Below are positions 52,706 through 62,020 of a stretch of DNA of 64,000 nucleotides, one piece after another. Below the pieces are notes generated by a model that saw nothing but the letters and a program-made list of their open reading frames with translations, had not been told where the DNA came from and ran no database searches. The stretch covers positions 1 through 64,000 of the forward strand of contig JAOTXU010000012.1 of the NCBI GenBank assembly GCA_029862165.1, written 5' to 3'. This DNA comes from Gammaproteobacteria bacterium (GTDB lineage Bacteria > Pseudomonadota > Gammaproteobacteria > Steroidobacterales > JABDKV01). The translations under genes and the position numbers were made by a program. Every line of letters begins with the position of its first letter. Positions within the stretch are counted from its first letter, which is position 1.

Positions 52706-55335
52706 GAGGTCGGCGCCATAGCCAGTTTGCCAATGGCAAGGCAACGACGATCTTCTTCCAGGGCATTTCTCAGCCCCCTCTCCAGTATCGGATGAAAAGA
52801 TCCTGAGCTGATCGCATGCTCAAGTCGCGTAATACTCTTGTTGGTACAAGTTGCGGGGATAAGCCGGCTGAACTCACGCAAGAATGCGTCATCACGCGTC
52901 CGACCCAGCAACTGTAACGCACTCAGTAACCGGTCGCTGAACGGCTCGAGCAGTTCCAGCTGATGCGACGGAAAAAGCGCCCGCATTCCGTAACGCAACT
53001 GACCCAATGGCATGAAGTCCGGTTTGTCGAGTACACCATCTATCCAGATTTGTTTGATGCTGCTGTCTGGCCGGGTTGCGGTGACTTCAATCGCCCGCTT
53101 GCGGCCACGATCTGATTTATCACGTAGTGCTTCCATGTCGGCGCGACTTTCAAAATCGCCAAAAGCGAATGCATTGAGCCGGCTGAGAATGTCCCAGCGA
53201 GTATCTGCATCAATCTCTATACCCCTCGGTATCCGATGCCCCTCAAGAAAGGCTTCCAGTTGTTGCAGATACTCCGGTGTGCTGGCCAGGGCAACAAAAC
53301 TCTTCAGCCAGGTCTTTTGCCTTTCACCCCCCGACGGTGCAGCGTTGAGTGCCTCCCAGGCGGACTGCTCCAGTTTTTGGATCGACCGAGCGGCCGAAGC
53401 GTCTCGAGGCCCGGCGCTGCGTAGCAAATAGTTTTGCGATGCCTGCATCGCACGCGTGAGTTGTATCAGAAGAAGATTATCGGTCTCTGTGACTGCGTGC
53501 TGTGTGATCAAATCGATGTATGCCGTCAGAGGAAAATTTGCATTGCGGACCATTTCCCACAGACTCTGCCAGAACATCGCGCGAGCCAGCGGATCACGGA
53601 TGTTGCCGATGTGGGTGTAGAAATTTTTTAAGGTAAGTGGATCGAGTTCGGTGCGTGCAAAACTCCAGTCGTCGTGATTGACCAGCGTCATCGCGGGGCA
53701 GGGTAGGCCAGTAACCTCTGTGACTTTGCTGCTGCCGCCTTCGATCGACACCGGAAATACACTGGCATCACCCTCGGCATCAAACAGCGCAACCTGTATT
53801 CGGTGTGCACGCAGCGGTACGCCACCGGGTGCAGTTTGCTGCAGTGTCAGCGCTGAAACTCGGCCGTCGGCACAAATTAGGTTGGGTAAGATGGTATTGA
53901 CTCCGGCGGAGCGCAGCCAGGAGTGCATCCATTCCCTCAAGTCCATGCCGGATGTGCCTTCCAAAGCACCGATGAAATCCTCCAAGGTAGTGTTGCCCCA
54001 GGCGTTTTTTTTCAAGTAGCGTCGTAAACCCGCACGAAACGCCTCTGGACCGACAAAGTGGGAGAGCTGTGTTAACGCCGATGAACCCTTCTCGTAGGTG
54101 ATTGCATCAAAATTGGCGAATGCAACATGCGTGTCTTCAACCGGAACATCTATTGGGTGTCGCGATTCGCGTTCGTCGGCACGATAGCCCATTTGCTTGG
54201 CGCCGGCGAAAAAACGCTGTGCGGGATTTTCCAGAGATGTTGTAGCTTGCATTGCAATAAACGACACATGAGTAGCGACGGCTTCCTTAAGCCATAGACC
54301 ATCCCACCATTTTGGGGTTACGAGATCGCCAAACCACATGTGCGCCATTTCATGCAACAACACTTCGGCATGACGTTGCTTCTGTTCTATAGTGCGCGCC
54401 GCGCGAGTCACATACAATTCGTTGTAGGTCACCGCCGCGACATTTTCCATTGCTCCGATGTTTAAATCGGGCACGATAACTTGATCGTACTTATCGAAGG
54501 GATAAGCGATATCGAACAAATTTTCGTAAAACGCAAAACCATTGCGAGTCAGCTCGAACCAGTAGTCCGCGTCGACATAGGCTGCCAACGTTGGTCGGGC
54601 CAATAAACGCAAGGGTATGGAGCCTGCCTGTGCCTCCCAGATGGTGTATGGACCAGCATGCAAAGAGAACAGATACGTGCTGAAGGGTCTTGTTTCGGCA
54701 AACTCCCAGTCGCGTATTCCCGGGCTCAGCATCGTCACAGTACTGGCCTGGGCAGCACTAACAACTTCCCAGTGCGCCGGCGCAGAAACAGACAGTTTAT
54801 AACGGGCCTTTAGGTCAGGCTGATCAAAGCATGGAAACAAGCGGTTTGCATCGTAGGGCTCAAAGTGTGTGTACACGTAGACCCGCTGATCTTCAGTATC
54901 ACGAGTGCGTTGAAGACCGGCACCATCTTTGCTGTATGGATGAGAGTAGTGCACCAGTACCTTATTGAGACCCGCCTCGAGCTGGCCGATATCCAGCTCA
55001 ATCCACGCTCCGTCGTAGTAAAACTCGCTATCGACGCCATTGATCTCGACGGAATAGACCGTGCCGCCTTTGAAATCCAGGGTCAGCGGCTGCACATCGG
55101 CCAGCTGAAATTCAACGACCACTGTTCCGGTATAGTCGTCGCTGTCTGCACTGAGCGACATGTCGATGTGATAACGCACATCGCTGACGAGCTCGGATCT
55201 GTAATGCGCTTGATCCGCGGTCAGTATCGGTTGTTTAATGCGTGGCACGTTCTTAAATGCAGATTTTGTTTCGGGTTCATGAACGCATGCGGTAACCCAC
55301 AATATACTCAGTAACGCGACGATATGTCTAAACAT
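52702..55335 (-). CDS. M1-family aminopeptidase, lipoprotein
   Basis: An 877-residue zinc aminopeptidase of the M1/PepN family. The start at ATG 55335 gives a lipoprotein signal ending WVTAC, which places the enzyme in the periplasm or at the outer membrane, unlike cytoplasmic PepN. Substrate motif GAMENVAA lies near 292, and the zinc motif HEMAHMWFGD near 327 has its Glu ligand 18 residues later in WLKEA. The C-terminal third is helical, ERAP1-like. An upstream TTG adds four residues and is unlikely. Convergent stop codons overlap with the oxidoreductase beta gene. Confidence 0.92.
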   Translation of the reverse strand: MFRHIVALLSILWVTACVHEPETKSAFKNVPRIKQPILTADQAHYRSELVSDVRYHIDMSLSADSDDYTGTVVVEFQLADVQPLTLDFKGGTVYSVEINGVDSEFYYDGAWIELDIGQLEAGLNKVLVHYSHPYSKDGAGLQRTRDTEDQRVYVYTHFEPYDANRLFPCFDQPDLKARYKLSVSAPAHWEVVSAAQASTVTMLSPGIRDWEFAETRPFSTYLFSLHAGPYTIWEAQAGSIPLRLLARPTLAAYVDADYWFELTRNGFAFYENLFDIAYPFDKYDQVIVPDLNIGAMENVAAVTYNELYVTRAARTIEQKQRHAEVLLHEMAHMWFGDLVTPKWWDGLWLKEAVATHVSFIAMQATTSLENPAQRFFAGAKQMGYRADERESRHPIDVPVEDTHVAFANFDAITYEKGSSALTQLSHFVGPEAFRAGLRRYLKKNAWGNTTLEDFIGALEGTSGMDLREWMHSWLRSAGVNTILPNLICADGRVSALTLQQTAPGGVPLRAHRIQVALFDAEGDASVFPVSIEGGSSKVTEVTGLPCPAMTLVNHDDWSFARTELDPLTLKNFYTHIGNIRDPLARAMFWQSLWEMVRNANFPLTAYIDLITQHAVTETDNLLLIQLTRAMQASQNYLLRSAGPRDASAARSIQKLEQSAWEALNAAPSGGERQKTWLKSFVALASTPEYLQQLEAFLEGHRIPRGIEIDADTRWDILSRLNAFAFGDFESRADMEALRDKSDRGRKRAIEVTATRPDSSIKQIWIDGVLDKPDFMPLGQLRYGMRALFPSHQLELLEPFSDRLLSALQLLGRTRDDAFLREFSRLIPATCTNKSITRLEHAISSGSFHPILERGLRNALEEDRRCLAIGKLAMAPTS

Positions 55336-55378
55336 CGCGAGATACAATCACAGAAACCGGTTTGAAGGAAGCTGCACC

Positions 55379-55404
55379 GCACTATCCGCTGCATCGGATA
55401 GTGC
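55379..55404. repeat. Perfect 10-bp hairpin upstream of the M1 aminopeptidase gene
   Basis: GCACTATCCG-CTGCAT-CGGATAGTGC is a perfect stem with a 6-base loop, 43 bases before the aminopeptidase ATG. It has no T run on either strand, so it is more likely a leader hairpin or operator than a terminator. Confidence 0.55.
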
Positions 55405-55440
55405 CCGACGGGCTGTCAGCCGCTATGAATAGAAGATAAG

Positions 55441-55471
55441 CAAGACGGGGGCCGTCAGACCCCCCTTGTTA
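55441..55471 (-). terminator. Likely terminator after the 290-residue membrane-anchored protein gene
   Basis: AAGGGGGG and CCCCCGTCTTG form a GC-rich stem around TCTGACGG on the minus strand, 14 bases past the stop at 55485, followed by a T-rich stretch. Confidence 0.65.
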
Positions 55472-55484
55472 TTTCAGCGACGCA

Positions 55485-56357
55485 TCATCGAAGCATACAC
55501 GTACGGTTGCCACAGGGTGGAAGTGGATCGGAGCAGCAGCGTGGCAGCGTAACCAGGCCCCCGTACACGTTTAACCGGTGACCGCTTAGTTCATAAGAGG
55601 CATACACCGTATGCACATGAACACGATCATCGACGAAGTCCGTATCGACTGCTCGTCCCAGGGCTTCCCGAAGTGCCAATCCGTCAGAGCCGAATGTGGG
55701 TAAAACTTCCATGTCAAGTATTTCGCCGGCTTTCCCAAAGGTAAGAGAGACAAAGCCACGTGCGCTCGTGGCGAGGTCCTCCACGATGACACTGTGCAGC
55801 GAAACGCTGGGTTCAGGCGTGTAGTTATGGTTCGGCGGATGCGAGCCTGCATGAACAATAATTAGCGACTCGTTGTCGCTTGCGAGCTGTCGCGCATCAT
55901 CAACAAAAATCTGGCCGTCGGCAGCAGTGCGCCGCACAACAAGTGCTTCGTTGTTTTCAGGTTTAATATTTCGATACCTTCCATCCAGCCCCAATATGGT
56001 TGTCGTGGGTTCCGCTACCCTGCATTCACCGCATCCGGGGATCGATCCATCTCTCGTGCAAACCTCAATGGGCGGTGTCACGCCATCGCGCCAGGCGTCG
56101 CCGATCTGAGCAAATTTGAGGGAACTAAAATTTGAGATTTTTACAAACAACGCGTACCAGTTGTCATTGAACTCGCCGAGAACCAGCTCTCCCAACCTTA
56201 CGGTGAAGGCATCTTCCGCGCCAATGGTGTGTTGCAGGTTCCTGATGTTGATGACGTCCAGCGGGTCGATCCCATATGGAATCCGAACCGCGATAAACGC
56301 GAGGGCCGTAACGGCAATCATTGTGAGGCCAGCGGTCCAAATGAAATTCCTTTTCAT
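55485..56357 (-). CDS. Membrane-anchored protein of unknown function
   Basis: No family recognised. From ATG 56357 (GGAG eight bases upstream) the protein has 290 residues, with one N-terminal membrane helix (about 5-25) and a periplasmic body. The central part has CTRDGSIPGCGEC, possibly a disulfide loop. The C-terminal 75 residues (ARGFVSLTFGKAGEILDMEV then ALREALGRAVD) have the pattern of a TonB-like C-terminal beta-alpha domain, which is a resemblance only. The end is Cys-rich (RCCSDPLPPCGNRTCM). The reading extends further upstream but without a credible start. It follows the 281-residue gene by 19 bases and is likely co-transcribed with it. Confidence 0.7.
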   Translation of the reverse strand: MKRNFIWTAGLTMIAVTALAFIAVRIPYGIDPLDVINIRNLQHTIGAEDAFTVRLGELVLGEFNDNWYALFVKISNFSSLKFAQIGDAWRDGVTPPIEVCTRDGSIPGCGECRVAEPTTTILGLDGRYRNIKPENNEALVVRRTAADGQIFVDDARQLASDNESLIIVHAGSHPPNHNYTPEPSVSLHSVIVEDLATSARGFVSLTFGKAGEILDMEVLPTFGSDGLALREALGRAVDTDFVDDRVHVHTVYASYELSGHRLNVYGGLVTLPRCCSDPLPPCGNRTCMLR

Positions 56358-56376
56358 ACTTGATTCTCCTTGAAAA

Positions 56377-57222
56377 TTAGAAACCGAGAGCACCCTCCAC
56401 GTCGTCCGCATCAAGGTGGTCCGCGATGCGCTCGGCGGTCGCAAAAATGTCGTCGATCTGATGATTGTGGTAGCGAACTTCGGCGTCGGCTCGATATCCA
56501 TCCAGGTTGCACGCAGGACTCGTCCTGCAATAGAGCACAAACCACGCCTCCTGCCGGATCGGGTCGGCATGTTCCGGATACTGCGCGTGCAGGACGGCAG
56601 CCGCGAAGTACGCCCGCGATCGGATAAAAGGTTCGGCGAATTGGTGGGCCAGCGCCGTTTTGATGTTCGTGATATATGCGTCACTTGCCTGATTGCGCCA
56701 TACAAGCGAAACCAGTGGGTGACCTGCGCCGCTCACTGCTTCATACCATTGCGTGGCTGCGGCGCCGGGATCAGGAATCTCTTCATGCAGGGACGCACAC
56801 TCGTCTAGTAACTGTTTACTGCGAGCGAGGATGAAGTCATCGGCTCCAATAGTCTCCAGCCTTTCAATGTCGCTATTCGAGCGCGGTGCGCCGCGGCAAT
56901 AATCGCTTACTTCGTACAGGACGAATTGACTTTCCATGTCACCTGCCAGGGCGGCATCCAAGTGCTTTCGGTACAGTGTGCCCGGATCAAAACGTGGTCT
57001 CGTCGCGATTCTTGGATGTTTTGAGCGGCGAGGATCCTGTTGCGCCGCGCTATTCAAATTCGCAGCGCCATAAGCGTCCGTTTCAATACTGACGGGCTCG
57101 TCGGCGGGAGCAAACTCTACAGATGAACTGATCGTCGTCTGCAACGGCGTGTTTGCGCCACGCCAGAGCAGCCCGATGATGACCAGTGTTACGGCGGCGG
57201 CTGCAATGATTCGCGGATTCAT
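56377..57222 (-). CDS. Single-pass membrane protein of unknown function
   Basis: No named family recognised. It has 281 residues: a membrane anchor at 4-22, a low-complexity linker to about 80, then an alpha-helical body (about 83-260) with short Ala-rich helical pairs such as HLDAALAGDMESQFVLYEVSD and FAAAVLHAQYPEH, reminiscent of Sel1/TPR-type repeats. Four Cys in the body could be oxidised in the periplasm. It forms a pair with the downstream 290-residue protein. Confidence 0.7.
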   Translation of the reverse strand: MNPRIIAAAAVTLVIIGLLWRGANTPLQTTISSSVEFAPADEPVSIETDAYGAANLNSAAQQDPRRSKHPRIATRPRFDPGTLYRKHLDAALAGDMESQFVLYEVSDYCRGAPRSNSDIERLETIGADDFILARSKQLLDECASLHEEIPDPGAAATQWYEAVSGAGHPLVSLVWRNQASDAYITNIKTALAHQFAEPFIRSRAYFAAAVLHAQYPEHADPIRQEAWFVLYCRTSPACNLDGYRADAEVRYHNHQIDDIFATAERIADHLDADDVEGALGF

Positions 57223-57484
57223 CCGGTTTCCTTCCGTGGTCGCGTACGACGTAAATTCTTGGGGTAAGCCTAAACGGACCAGGGTTTATCTATCAACACC
57301 CTATAACTCGTTCATCTGCACACATTAGCGTTGCGCTGGTGTCGATCAGGCCTGCCAGAGTCGATCGCGTTTGTCGCCGCGCGACGTGAAATTAAAGCAC
57401 GACCGGTATAGATTGGATTGGTGACTACTGTCTAGCTGACAACGATGCGTTATACCAGACACGTTTTTTTCCGGGGGACAGGAA

Positions 57485-57952
57485 ATGAGGCGACAGAAAC
57501 TGACAGTCATTATCGTGTTGTTGGTTCTGAGTGGAGGATGCGCAGGTAGTAGTAATATCGTGCTGCGAGCGTCCCCGGATAACCAGACATCACGCGACAT
57601 GGTAACTGCTACAGAAATAGCCTTCGCCCAGACAATGGCGGATCGCGATTTCGAGGCCTTCAAAACGTTCCTGTCTGAGGAGGCGATTTTCATGTCGGGA
57701 GACCAGCCGTTGCGTGGCAAGACACGAGTCGCTCAGGTATGGCAAGGCTATTTCGAATCAGCTGAGGCGCCGTTTTCGTGGGATCCGGAGCGGGTCGTCG
57801 TGCTCGAGTCTGGTGGACTTGCAATGAGTTTTGGCCCAGTCAAAGGTGCCGACGGTTCCCTCGTCGGCACATTTACATCGATATGGCAACACGAAGCAGA
57901 CGGCAGGTGGCGCATTATCTTCGACAAGGGTGGGTGCGCCTGTGACAAGTAG
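57485..57952 (+). CDS. NTF2-like (SnoaL/DUF4440) lipoprotein
   Basis: A 155-residue putative lipoprotein (hydrophobic 7-17, Cys19 in SGGC). The mature part is an NTF2-like cone fold of the SnoaL/DUF4440 type, with AFAQTMADRDFEAFKTFLSEEAIFMSG and a closing W-x-x-x-x-DGRWRIIFDKG strand. These domains bind small ligands or are catalytic, and no catalytic residue is evident here. It lies 23 bases upstream of the permease gene on the same strand. Confidence 0.78.
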   Translation: MRRQKLTVIIVLLVLSGGCAGSSNIVLRASPDNQTSRDMVTATEIAFAQTMADRDFEAFKTFLSEEAIFMSGDQPLRGKTRVAQVWQGYFESAEAPFSWDPERVVVLESGGLAMSFGPVKGADGSLVGTFTSIWQHEADGRWRIIFDKGGCACDK

Positions 57953-57975
57953 AATTCGGTCGGCGGAGTAAGAGT

Positions 57976-58689
57976 GTGAATACCACAGTGCAAACCATTT
58001 CTGTAGCAGGACTGGCCTATGCTTTCGTTCCGGCGGCGTTGGTCGTGGTGATTCTTTTTCGATGGTGTTCAGCGGGCTGGCCGGCGATTTACGCGTTAGT
58101 GCGGATGTTGCTACAGCTGCTGCTGGTAGGTTTTGTGCTGGTCTACATATTTGATGCAGAAAGCGCATGGCTGATCTTACTTGTGCTGATCGTCATGCTA
58201 TTGGCAGCCAGCTGGATTTCGATGCGACCGGTTCGGCACAAACAGACAAACCTGTACCGGCATGCGGGCATCGCAATACTGTTGGGTGGTGGTCTCACGC
58301 TCGTGCTCGTGACACAACTCGTACTTGATCTGGATCCATGGTTTTTTCCACGCTACGTGGTCCCACTGGCCGGAATGATTTTTGCCAGTTCGATGAACAC
58401 CATTAGTCTCGCGGCAGAACGATTCGAAGCAGAACGGCAACAGTCCATCGGATATCGACGCGCTCGAGCCGTGGCGCTGCAGGCCTCGCTTATTCCGGCG
58501 ATCAACTCGCTATTTGCAGTCGGTCTGGTGTCATTGCCGGGAATGATGACTGGGCAGATTCTGTCGGGTGTGTCGCCGTTTGTCGCTGCGAAGTATCAGA
58601 TAGTCGTAATGTGCATGCTATTTGGTGCCTCCGGAATTTCTGCGGCAATCTATCTGGTGCTGAGTGGCCGGGAAGGGCAGCAACAATGA
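57976..58689 (+). CDS. FetB/UPF0014-family ABC transporter permease
   Basis: A 237-residue membrane protein with about six helices. The pattern RMLLQLLLVGFVLVYIF, PLAGMIFASSMNTISLAAERFEAE and SLPGMMTGQILSGVSPFVAAKYQIVV identifies the FetB (YbbM) permease family, whose E. coli member exports iron with the ATPase FetA. No fetA-type ATPase gene is in the window, so the partner is missing or elsewhere. Translation begins at GTG 57976. The stop overlaps the next gene in an ATGA. Confidence 0.87.
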   Translation: MNTTVQTISVAGLAYAFVPAALVVVILFRWCSAGWPAIYALVRMLLQLLLVGFVLVYIFDAESAWLILLVLIVMLLAASWISMRPVRHKQTNLYRHAGIAILLGGGLTLVLVTQLVLDLDPWFFPRYVVPLAGMIFASSMNTISLAAERFEAERQQSIGYRRARAVALQASLIPAINSLFAVGLVSLPGMMTGQILSGVSPFVAAKYQIVVMCMLFGASGISAAIYLVLSGREGQQQ

Positions 58690-59897
58690 GTGAGCAAACA
58701 CCCAACATTGTTGCGTCACCCGAACGGGCCGCCGAGGGGCAGAGCAAGATCGAGTGGGTCCGGCGCAATATGCCAATACTGCAGGGACTGGAAAAGGAGT
58801 TTTCCAAGCAAAAGCCATTCGCCGGAAAACGTGTATTGGTTTGTGTCCATCTCGAAGCAAAGACTGCTAATCTGGCCACGGTATTTGCTGCCGGTGGAGC
58901 AACCGTGGCCGTGACCGGCAGTAATCCCGATTCGACCAAAGATGACGTAGTGGCGGCACTGGATGCTGCCGGATTGCTAGTGTATGCCCGCCATGGCGCA
59001 ACTGTGGAAGAAATGCGTCGCTATATGAATATGGCACTCGATTTGCGTCCACATATCGTCATCGATGATGGCGGCGATATCGTCGAGTTGTTGCATGGCC
59101 CTCGCGCCGAACTGTTGCCTGAGCTAATAGGCGTCTGCGAAGAAACGACCACCGGTGTGCAACGCGCTAAAGCGCTTGCAGCGGCAGGCAAGTTGCGGTT
59201 GCCGGTTGTTCTGGTTAACGAAGCGCGCTGCAAGTATCTGTTCGATAATATGCATGGCACGGGCCAATCGGTCTGGGATGCTGTTATGCGCACGACAAAT
59301 CTTGTGATCGCGGGCAAAACCGTGGTGATCGTTGGTTTTGGCTGGTGTGGCCGTGGCTGCGCTTTGCGGGCGCAGGGATTGGGGGCGCAGGTCATTATTT
59401 GCGAAATTGACCCCGTGAAAGCCGCAGATGCGTCCATGATGGGTTATCAGGCGATGCCACTGACAACGGCCTGCCGCAAGGCAGACATTGTGATAACGGC
59501 AACCGGCATCACCGGTACCTTGCGACAAAAACATTTCGAGGCGATGAGTGACGGTGCACTCATCGCTAACGCCGGCCATTTTCAAGACGAAATTGACGTG
59601 ATTGCACTCAAAACACTGGCGGTGCGCGATGAGCAAGTGCGCGAAAAACTATGCGGATATCAGCTTCCATCGGGCGCATGGGTTTATCTGTTGGGCGATG
59701 GCAATATCGTCAACATCGCCTGTGGCGACGGTCATCCTGCTGAGGTTATGGATACTAGTTTTTCGTTGCAGGCCTTATGCGCGCGTTTCTTGGTGGGCGA
59801 AACGCGCATGGCGCCCGCGGTATACGCAGTTCCGGATCACATCGACCGTCGAGTTGCCGAACTCAAGCTGGCCAGTACCGGTATCGAGATCGATTAA
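58686..59897 (+). CDS. Adenosylhomocysteinase-family protein, short form
   Basis: An S-adenosylhomocysteine hydrolase homologue of 403 residues, which would split SAH into adenosine and homocysteine with NAD+. Catalytic elements are kept: Asp near 128-131 (IDDGGD), Glu152-153 in CEETTTGV, Lys183 and Asp187 in CKYLFDNMHGTGQS, the NAD fold VIVGFGWCGRG near 214, and His298 in NAGHFQDEID. The usual C-terminal extension ending KPxHYRY, which completes the neighbour's NAD site, is absent. This short type resembles thermophile and archaeal forms. ATG 58686 overlaps the permease stop (ATGA). Confidence 0.87.
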   Translation: MSEQTPNIVASPERAAEGQSKIEWVRRNMPILQGLEKEFSKQKPFAGKRVLVCVHLEAKTANLATVFAAGGATVAVTGSNPDSTKDDVVAALDAAGLLVYARHGATVEEMRRYMNMALDLRPHIVIDDGGDIVELLHGPRAELLPELIGVCEETTTGVQRAKALAAAGKLRLPVVLVNEARCKYLFDNMHGTGQSVWDAVMRTTNLVIAGKTVVIVGFGWCGRGCALRAQGLGAQVIICEIDPVKAADASMMGYQAMPLTTACRKADIVITATGITGTLRQKHFEAMSDGALIANAGHFQDEIDVIALKTLAVRDEQVREKLCGYQLPSGAWVYLLGDGNIVNIACGDGHPAEVMDTSFSLQALCARFLVGETRMAPAVYAVPDHIDRRVAELKLASTGIEID

Positions 59898-59905
59898 GAA
59901 ACCGA

Positions 59906-60439
59906 ATGGAACGGCGGCAGCAATATTCTCTGCTATTTAGGCCGGCACATCTGAATGACGCGGAGAGATTGTCTCGATTTGCTGAGCGGATATTTCGCGA
60001 GACCTATGCTTCGGTAAACCGTCCTGACGATATTGAAGGCTATGTCGCCGAGCAGTTTGGATTGCAGCGGCAGCAAACAATCTTGGCAGATCCTGATATC
60101 GAAACCACGGTTGTTGAATCGGACGGTGAGTTGATAGCTTATGCGGAGCTGTGGTTATCCGTTGCGCCGGACTGTATTGACGACAAGAATCTGTTGGAGA
60201 TTCGTCGTCTCTATGTGGATCAGCCCTGGCAGGGCACTTCTGTGGCGTCGTCCTTGATGCAGACAATCCTCAACCTCGCTGAATCACGGCCGGCGGAAGG
60301 TGTGTGGTTGGGTGTTTGGGAACATAGCCCACGGGCGCAGGCTTTTTATCGCAAATCCGGTTTTGTCAGGGTCGGTCAGCATGATTTCCGATTGGGCGCT
60401 GCTACACAGACCGATCACATCATGTATCGTAGATTTTAG
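59906..60439 (+). CDS. GNAT-family N-acetyltransferase
   Basis: A 177-residue GNAT enzyme using acetyl-CoA. Family pattern: AYAELWLSV strand, LEIRRLYVDQPWQGTSVASSLMQ (acetyl-CoA loop Q-x-x-G-x-x), and SPRAQAFYRKSGFVRVG near the C-terminus. ATG 59906, eight bases after the preceding stop with AAGAA upstream, is chosen. The longer reading from 59777 overlaps the adenosylhomocysteinase gene. It forms the last gene of the permease-adenosylhomocysteinase-GNAT unit. Acceptor unknown. Confidence 0.87.
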   Translation: MERRQQYSLLFRPAHLNDAERLSRFAERIFRETYASVNRPDDIEGYVAEQFGLQRQQTILADPDIETTVVESDGELIAYAELWLSVAPDCIDDKNLLEIRRLYVDQPWQGTSVASSLMQTILNLAESRPAEGVWLGVWEHSPRAQAFYRKSGFVRVGQHDFRLGAATQTDHIMYRRF

Positions 60440-60502
60440 CGCCCTCTCTCTCGCCACGATAGCGCTCTCGCCGTGATTGTGAGAGCGGCATCCCCGTTGC
60501 GG

Positions 60503-60533
60503 CAAAAAAAAGGGCGCACCGCATGGTGCGCCC
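60503..60533 (-). terminator. Rho-independent terminator of the TPR-protein gene
   Basis: On the minus strand GGGCGCACC-ATGC-GGTGCGCCC is a perfect 9-bp stem followed by eight T residues, 20 bases after the stop at 60554. Confidence 0.93.
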
Positions 60534-60553
60534 CGAATAGATTGGATATGTTT

Positions 60554-62020
60554 TTAGCTGCTGTGGTCGATTGCCGCTTTTCGCACCAGTGCGTAACCGA
60601 CACTGTTGAAGTTCCAGTCAGCGACTTCCTTGAATAACGCTTCGGCCTCGTCGTGATCGCCTGAATCCTCTAAGGCCACCGCAAGGTGATACTTGACGTA
60701 AATATTAGTCAGGTCGGCCTTGCGAAACTCCGCGACCGCCTTACCGGGTTTGTGTTGCTCCAGATAGATCAGTCCCATAAGTTGATGATATGGCTCCATT
60801 TTTCTCGGATTTTCTTCATCCTGAACCAATTTCTTGTTCTCTTTGGCCATCTTTTGGGCGGTCCTGAGGTCGCCTCGGCTCGCGGCTGCGCGGCCTTTGA
60901 AAAAAACGATATTGGCTTCCTGGATACGGGAGAATTCGGGCGTGCCCACTGCCTCTGCGTCTGCACGGAGGAGCTTGCCTCGCATCTCGAGCAGTTCATC
61001 GGCCTCGTCGTGCATGTCCTTGTCCATGCAGATCATTGCGGCGTTGGTCAGCGTAAAAATCATTGCGCCGGTCTTCTGACGAGTTGGCAGATCTGTTGCC
61101 TCGATTCCTTCGTACAGTTTTTTCAGGCCCTCTACGCCAGCTTTTGGATTGTTGGCATGCACCCAGGTGAAGTGTTTGTAGTTTGCAAGAAATGGCGCAC
61201 CCTCTGGCTGTGCAGCGTCGATACCGCGTTCATAATTTTCGCGGGCATCATCGTAGTTGCCCAGAAATGAGTTGACGTGGCCTAGTTTCACAAAGGCGGT
61301 GCCGTTGTTAGCATCCAGCAGTGTCGACAGGCGGTAGAAATCGGCCGCTTCCTGCAATTTTCCGGAGGCGCGATACACATCACCCAGACCCCAATAATGA
61401 TTGTCTTCACCGGGCTGCAGGGCAATGGCTTTCTTGAAATAGTGCTCGGCCTTGGTGAAATCCTTAGGGTCGTTGAATACGAGCGAGTTGCCCATGGCCA
61501 GATAGGCCGGCGTGAAGCCACTGTTCAGATCGATTGCTTTTTTGGCTGACTTTCTTGAATCCTCGAAGCGATTCAGGCCCGCCTGGACATTCGACAGTGT
61601 CAGCCAGGCACGTGGACTGTCTGGATAGACAGCGACCAGTTCCTCGGCCAGTTCGACCTGCTTCACGAAATTGTTATCCATGAACCGTAGATTGATGTTG
61701 ATGAGCAATGCCTCGCCTTTACTGGCATTTTTTGCCAGCGACTCTGCCTTCGTCATGGCGGCGTTGAATTCGCCTCCAGAAAAAGCGTTGTTGCCAACTT
61801 GCAGCCAGGCGCGAGCAAAAGACGGGTCTGCTTCGGTTGCCGCACGGAAGAGTCTGTTGGCTTCCGTGCCGTTACCTACATCGGCCGCGGCCTGACCTGC
61901 GATATACAGAGTCATGGCGGCCTTCGAATCAGTTGTAATCGGGATTTCTTTTTTATTGCCGGCAAAAGCCAGCGTAGAAAATAACAGCACAATAAGCCCG
62001 ATCGATACTTTCAATTTCAT
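60554..62020 (-). CDS. Periplasmic TPR-repeat protein
   Basis: A 488-residue exported protein (signal peptide cleaved after about residue 20, LAFAG) made of tetratricopeptide repeats. Units such as SFARAWLQVGNNAFSGGEFN, SPRAWLTLSNVQAGLNRFED and NHYWGLGDVYRASGKLQEAA run through most of the chain. It is likely a scaffold in the periplasm. No catalytic domain is visible. It is a single gene with its own terminator. Partner unknown. Confidence 0.85.
   Translation of the reverse strand: MKLKVSIGLIVLLFSTLAFAGNKKEIPITTDSKAAMTLYIAGQAAADVGNGTEANRLFRAATEADPSFARAWLQVGNNAFSGGEFNAAMTKAESLAKNASKGEALLININLRFMDNNFVKQVELAEELVAVYPDSPRAWLTLSNVQAGLNRFEDSRKSAKKAIDLNSGFTPAYLAMGNSLVFNDPKDFTKAEHYFKKAIALQPGEDNHYWGLGDVYRASGKLQEAADFYRLSTLLDANNGTAFVKLGHVNSFLGNYDDARENYERGIDAAQPEGAPFLANYKHFTWVHANNPKAGVEGLKKLYEGIEATDLPTRQKTGAMIFTLTNAAMICMDKDMHDEADELLEMRGKLLRADAEAVGTPEFSRIQEANIVFFKGRAAASRGDLRTAQKMAKENKKLVQDEENPRKMEPYHQLMGLIYLEQHKPGKAVAEFRKADLTNIYVKYHLAVALEDSGDHDEAEALFKEVADWNFNSVGYALVRKAAIDHSS

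Noticed and set aside
57474-57482. GGGGGACAGG as a second copy of the REP-like element.
   Set aside because: Only a half-end match of eight bases with no mirrored end nearby. It is part of the ribosome-binding region of the lipoprotein gene.
58600-58690. A possible SAH riboswitch before the adenosylhomocysteinase gene.
   Set aside because: The start codon overlaps the permease stop, so there is no free leader that could hold one.
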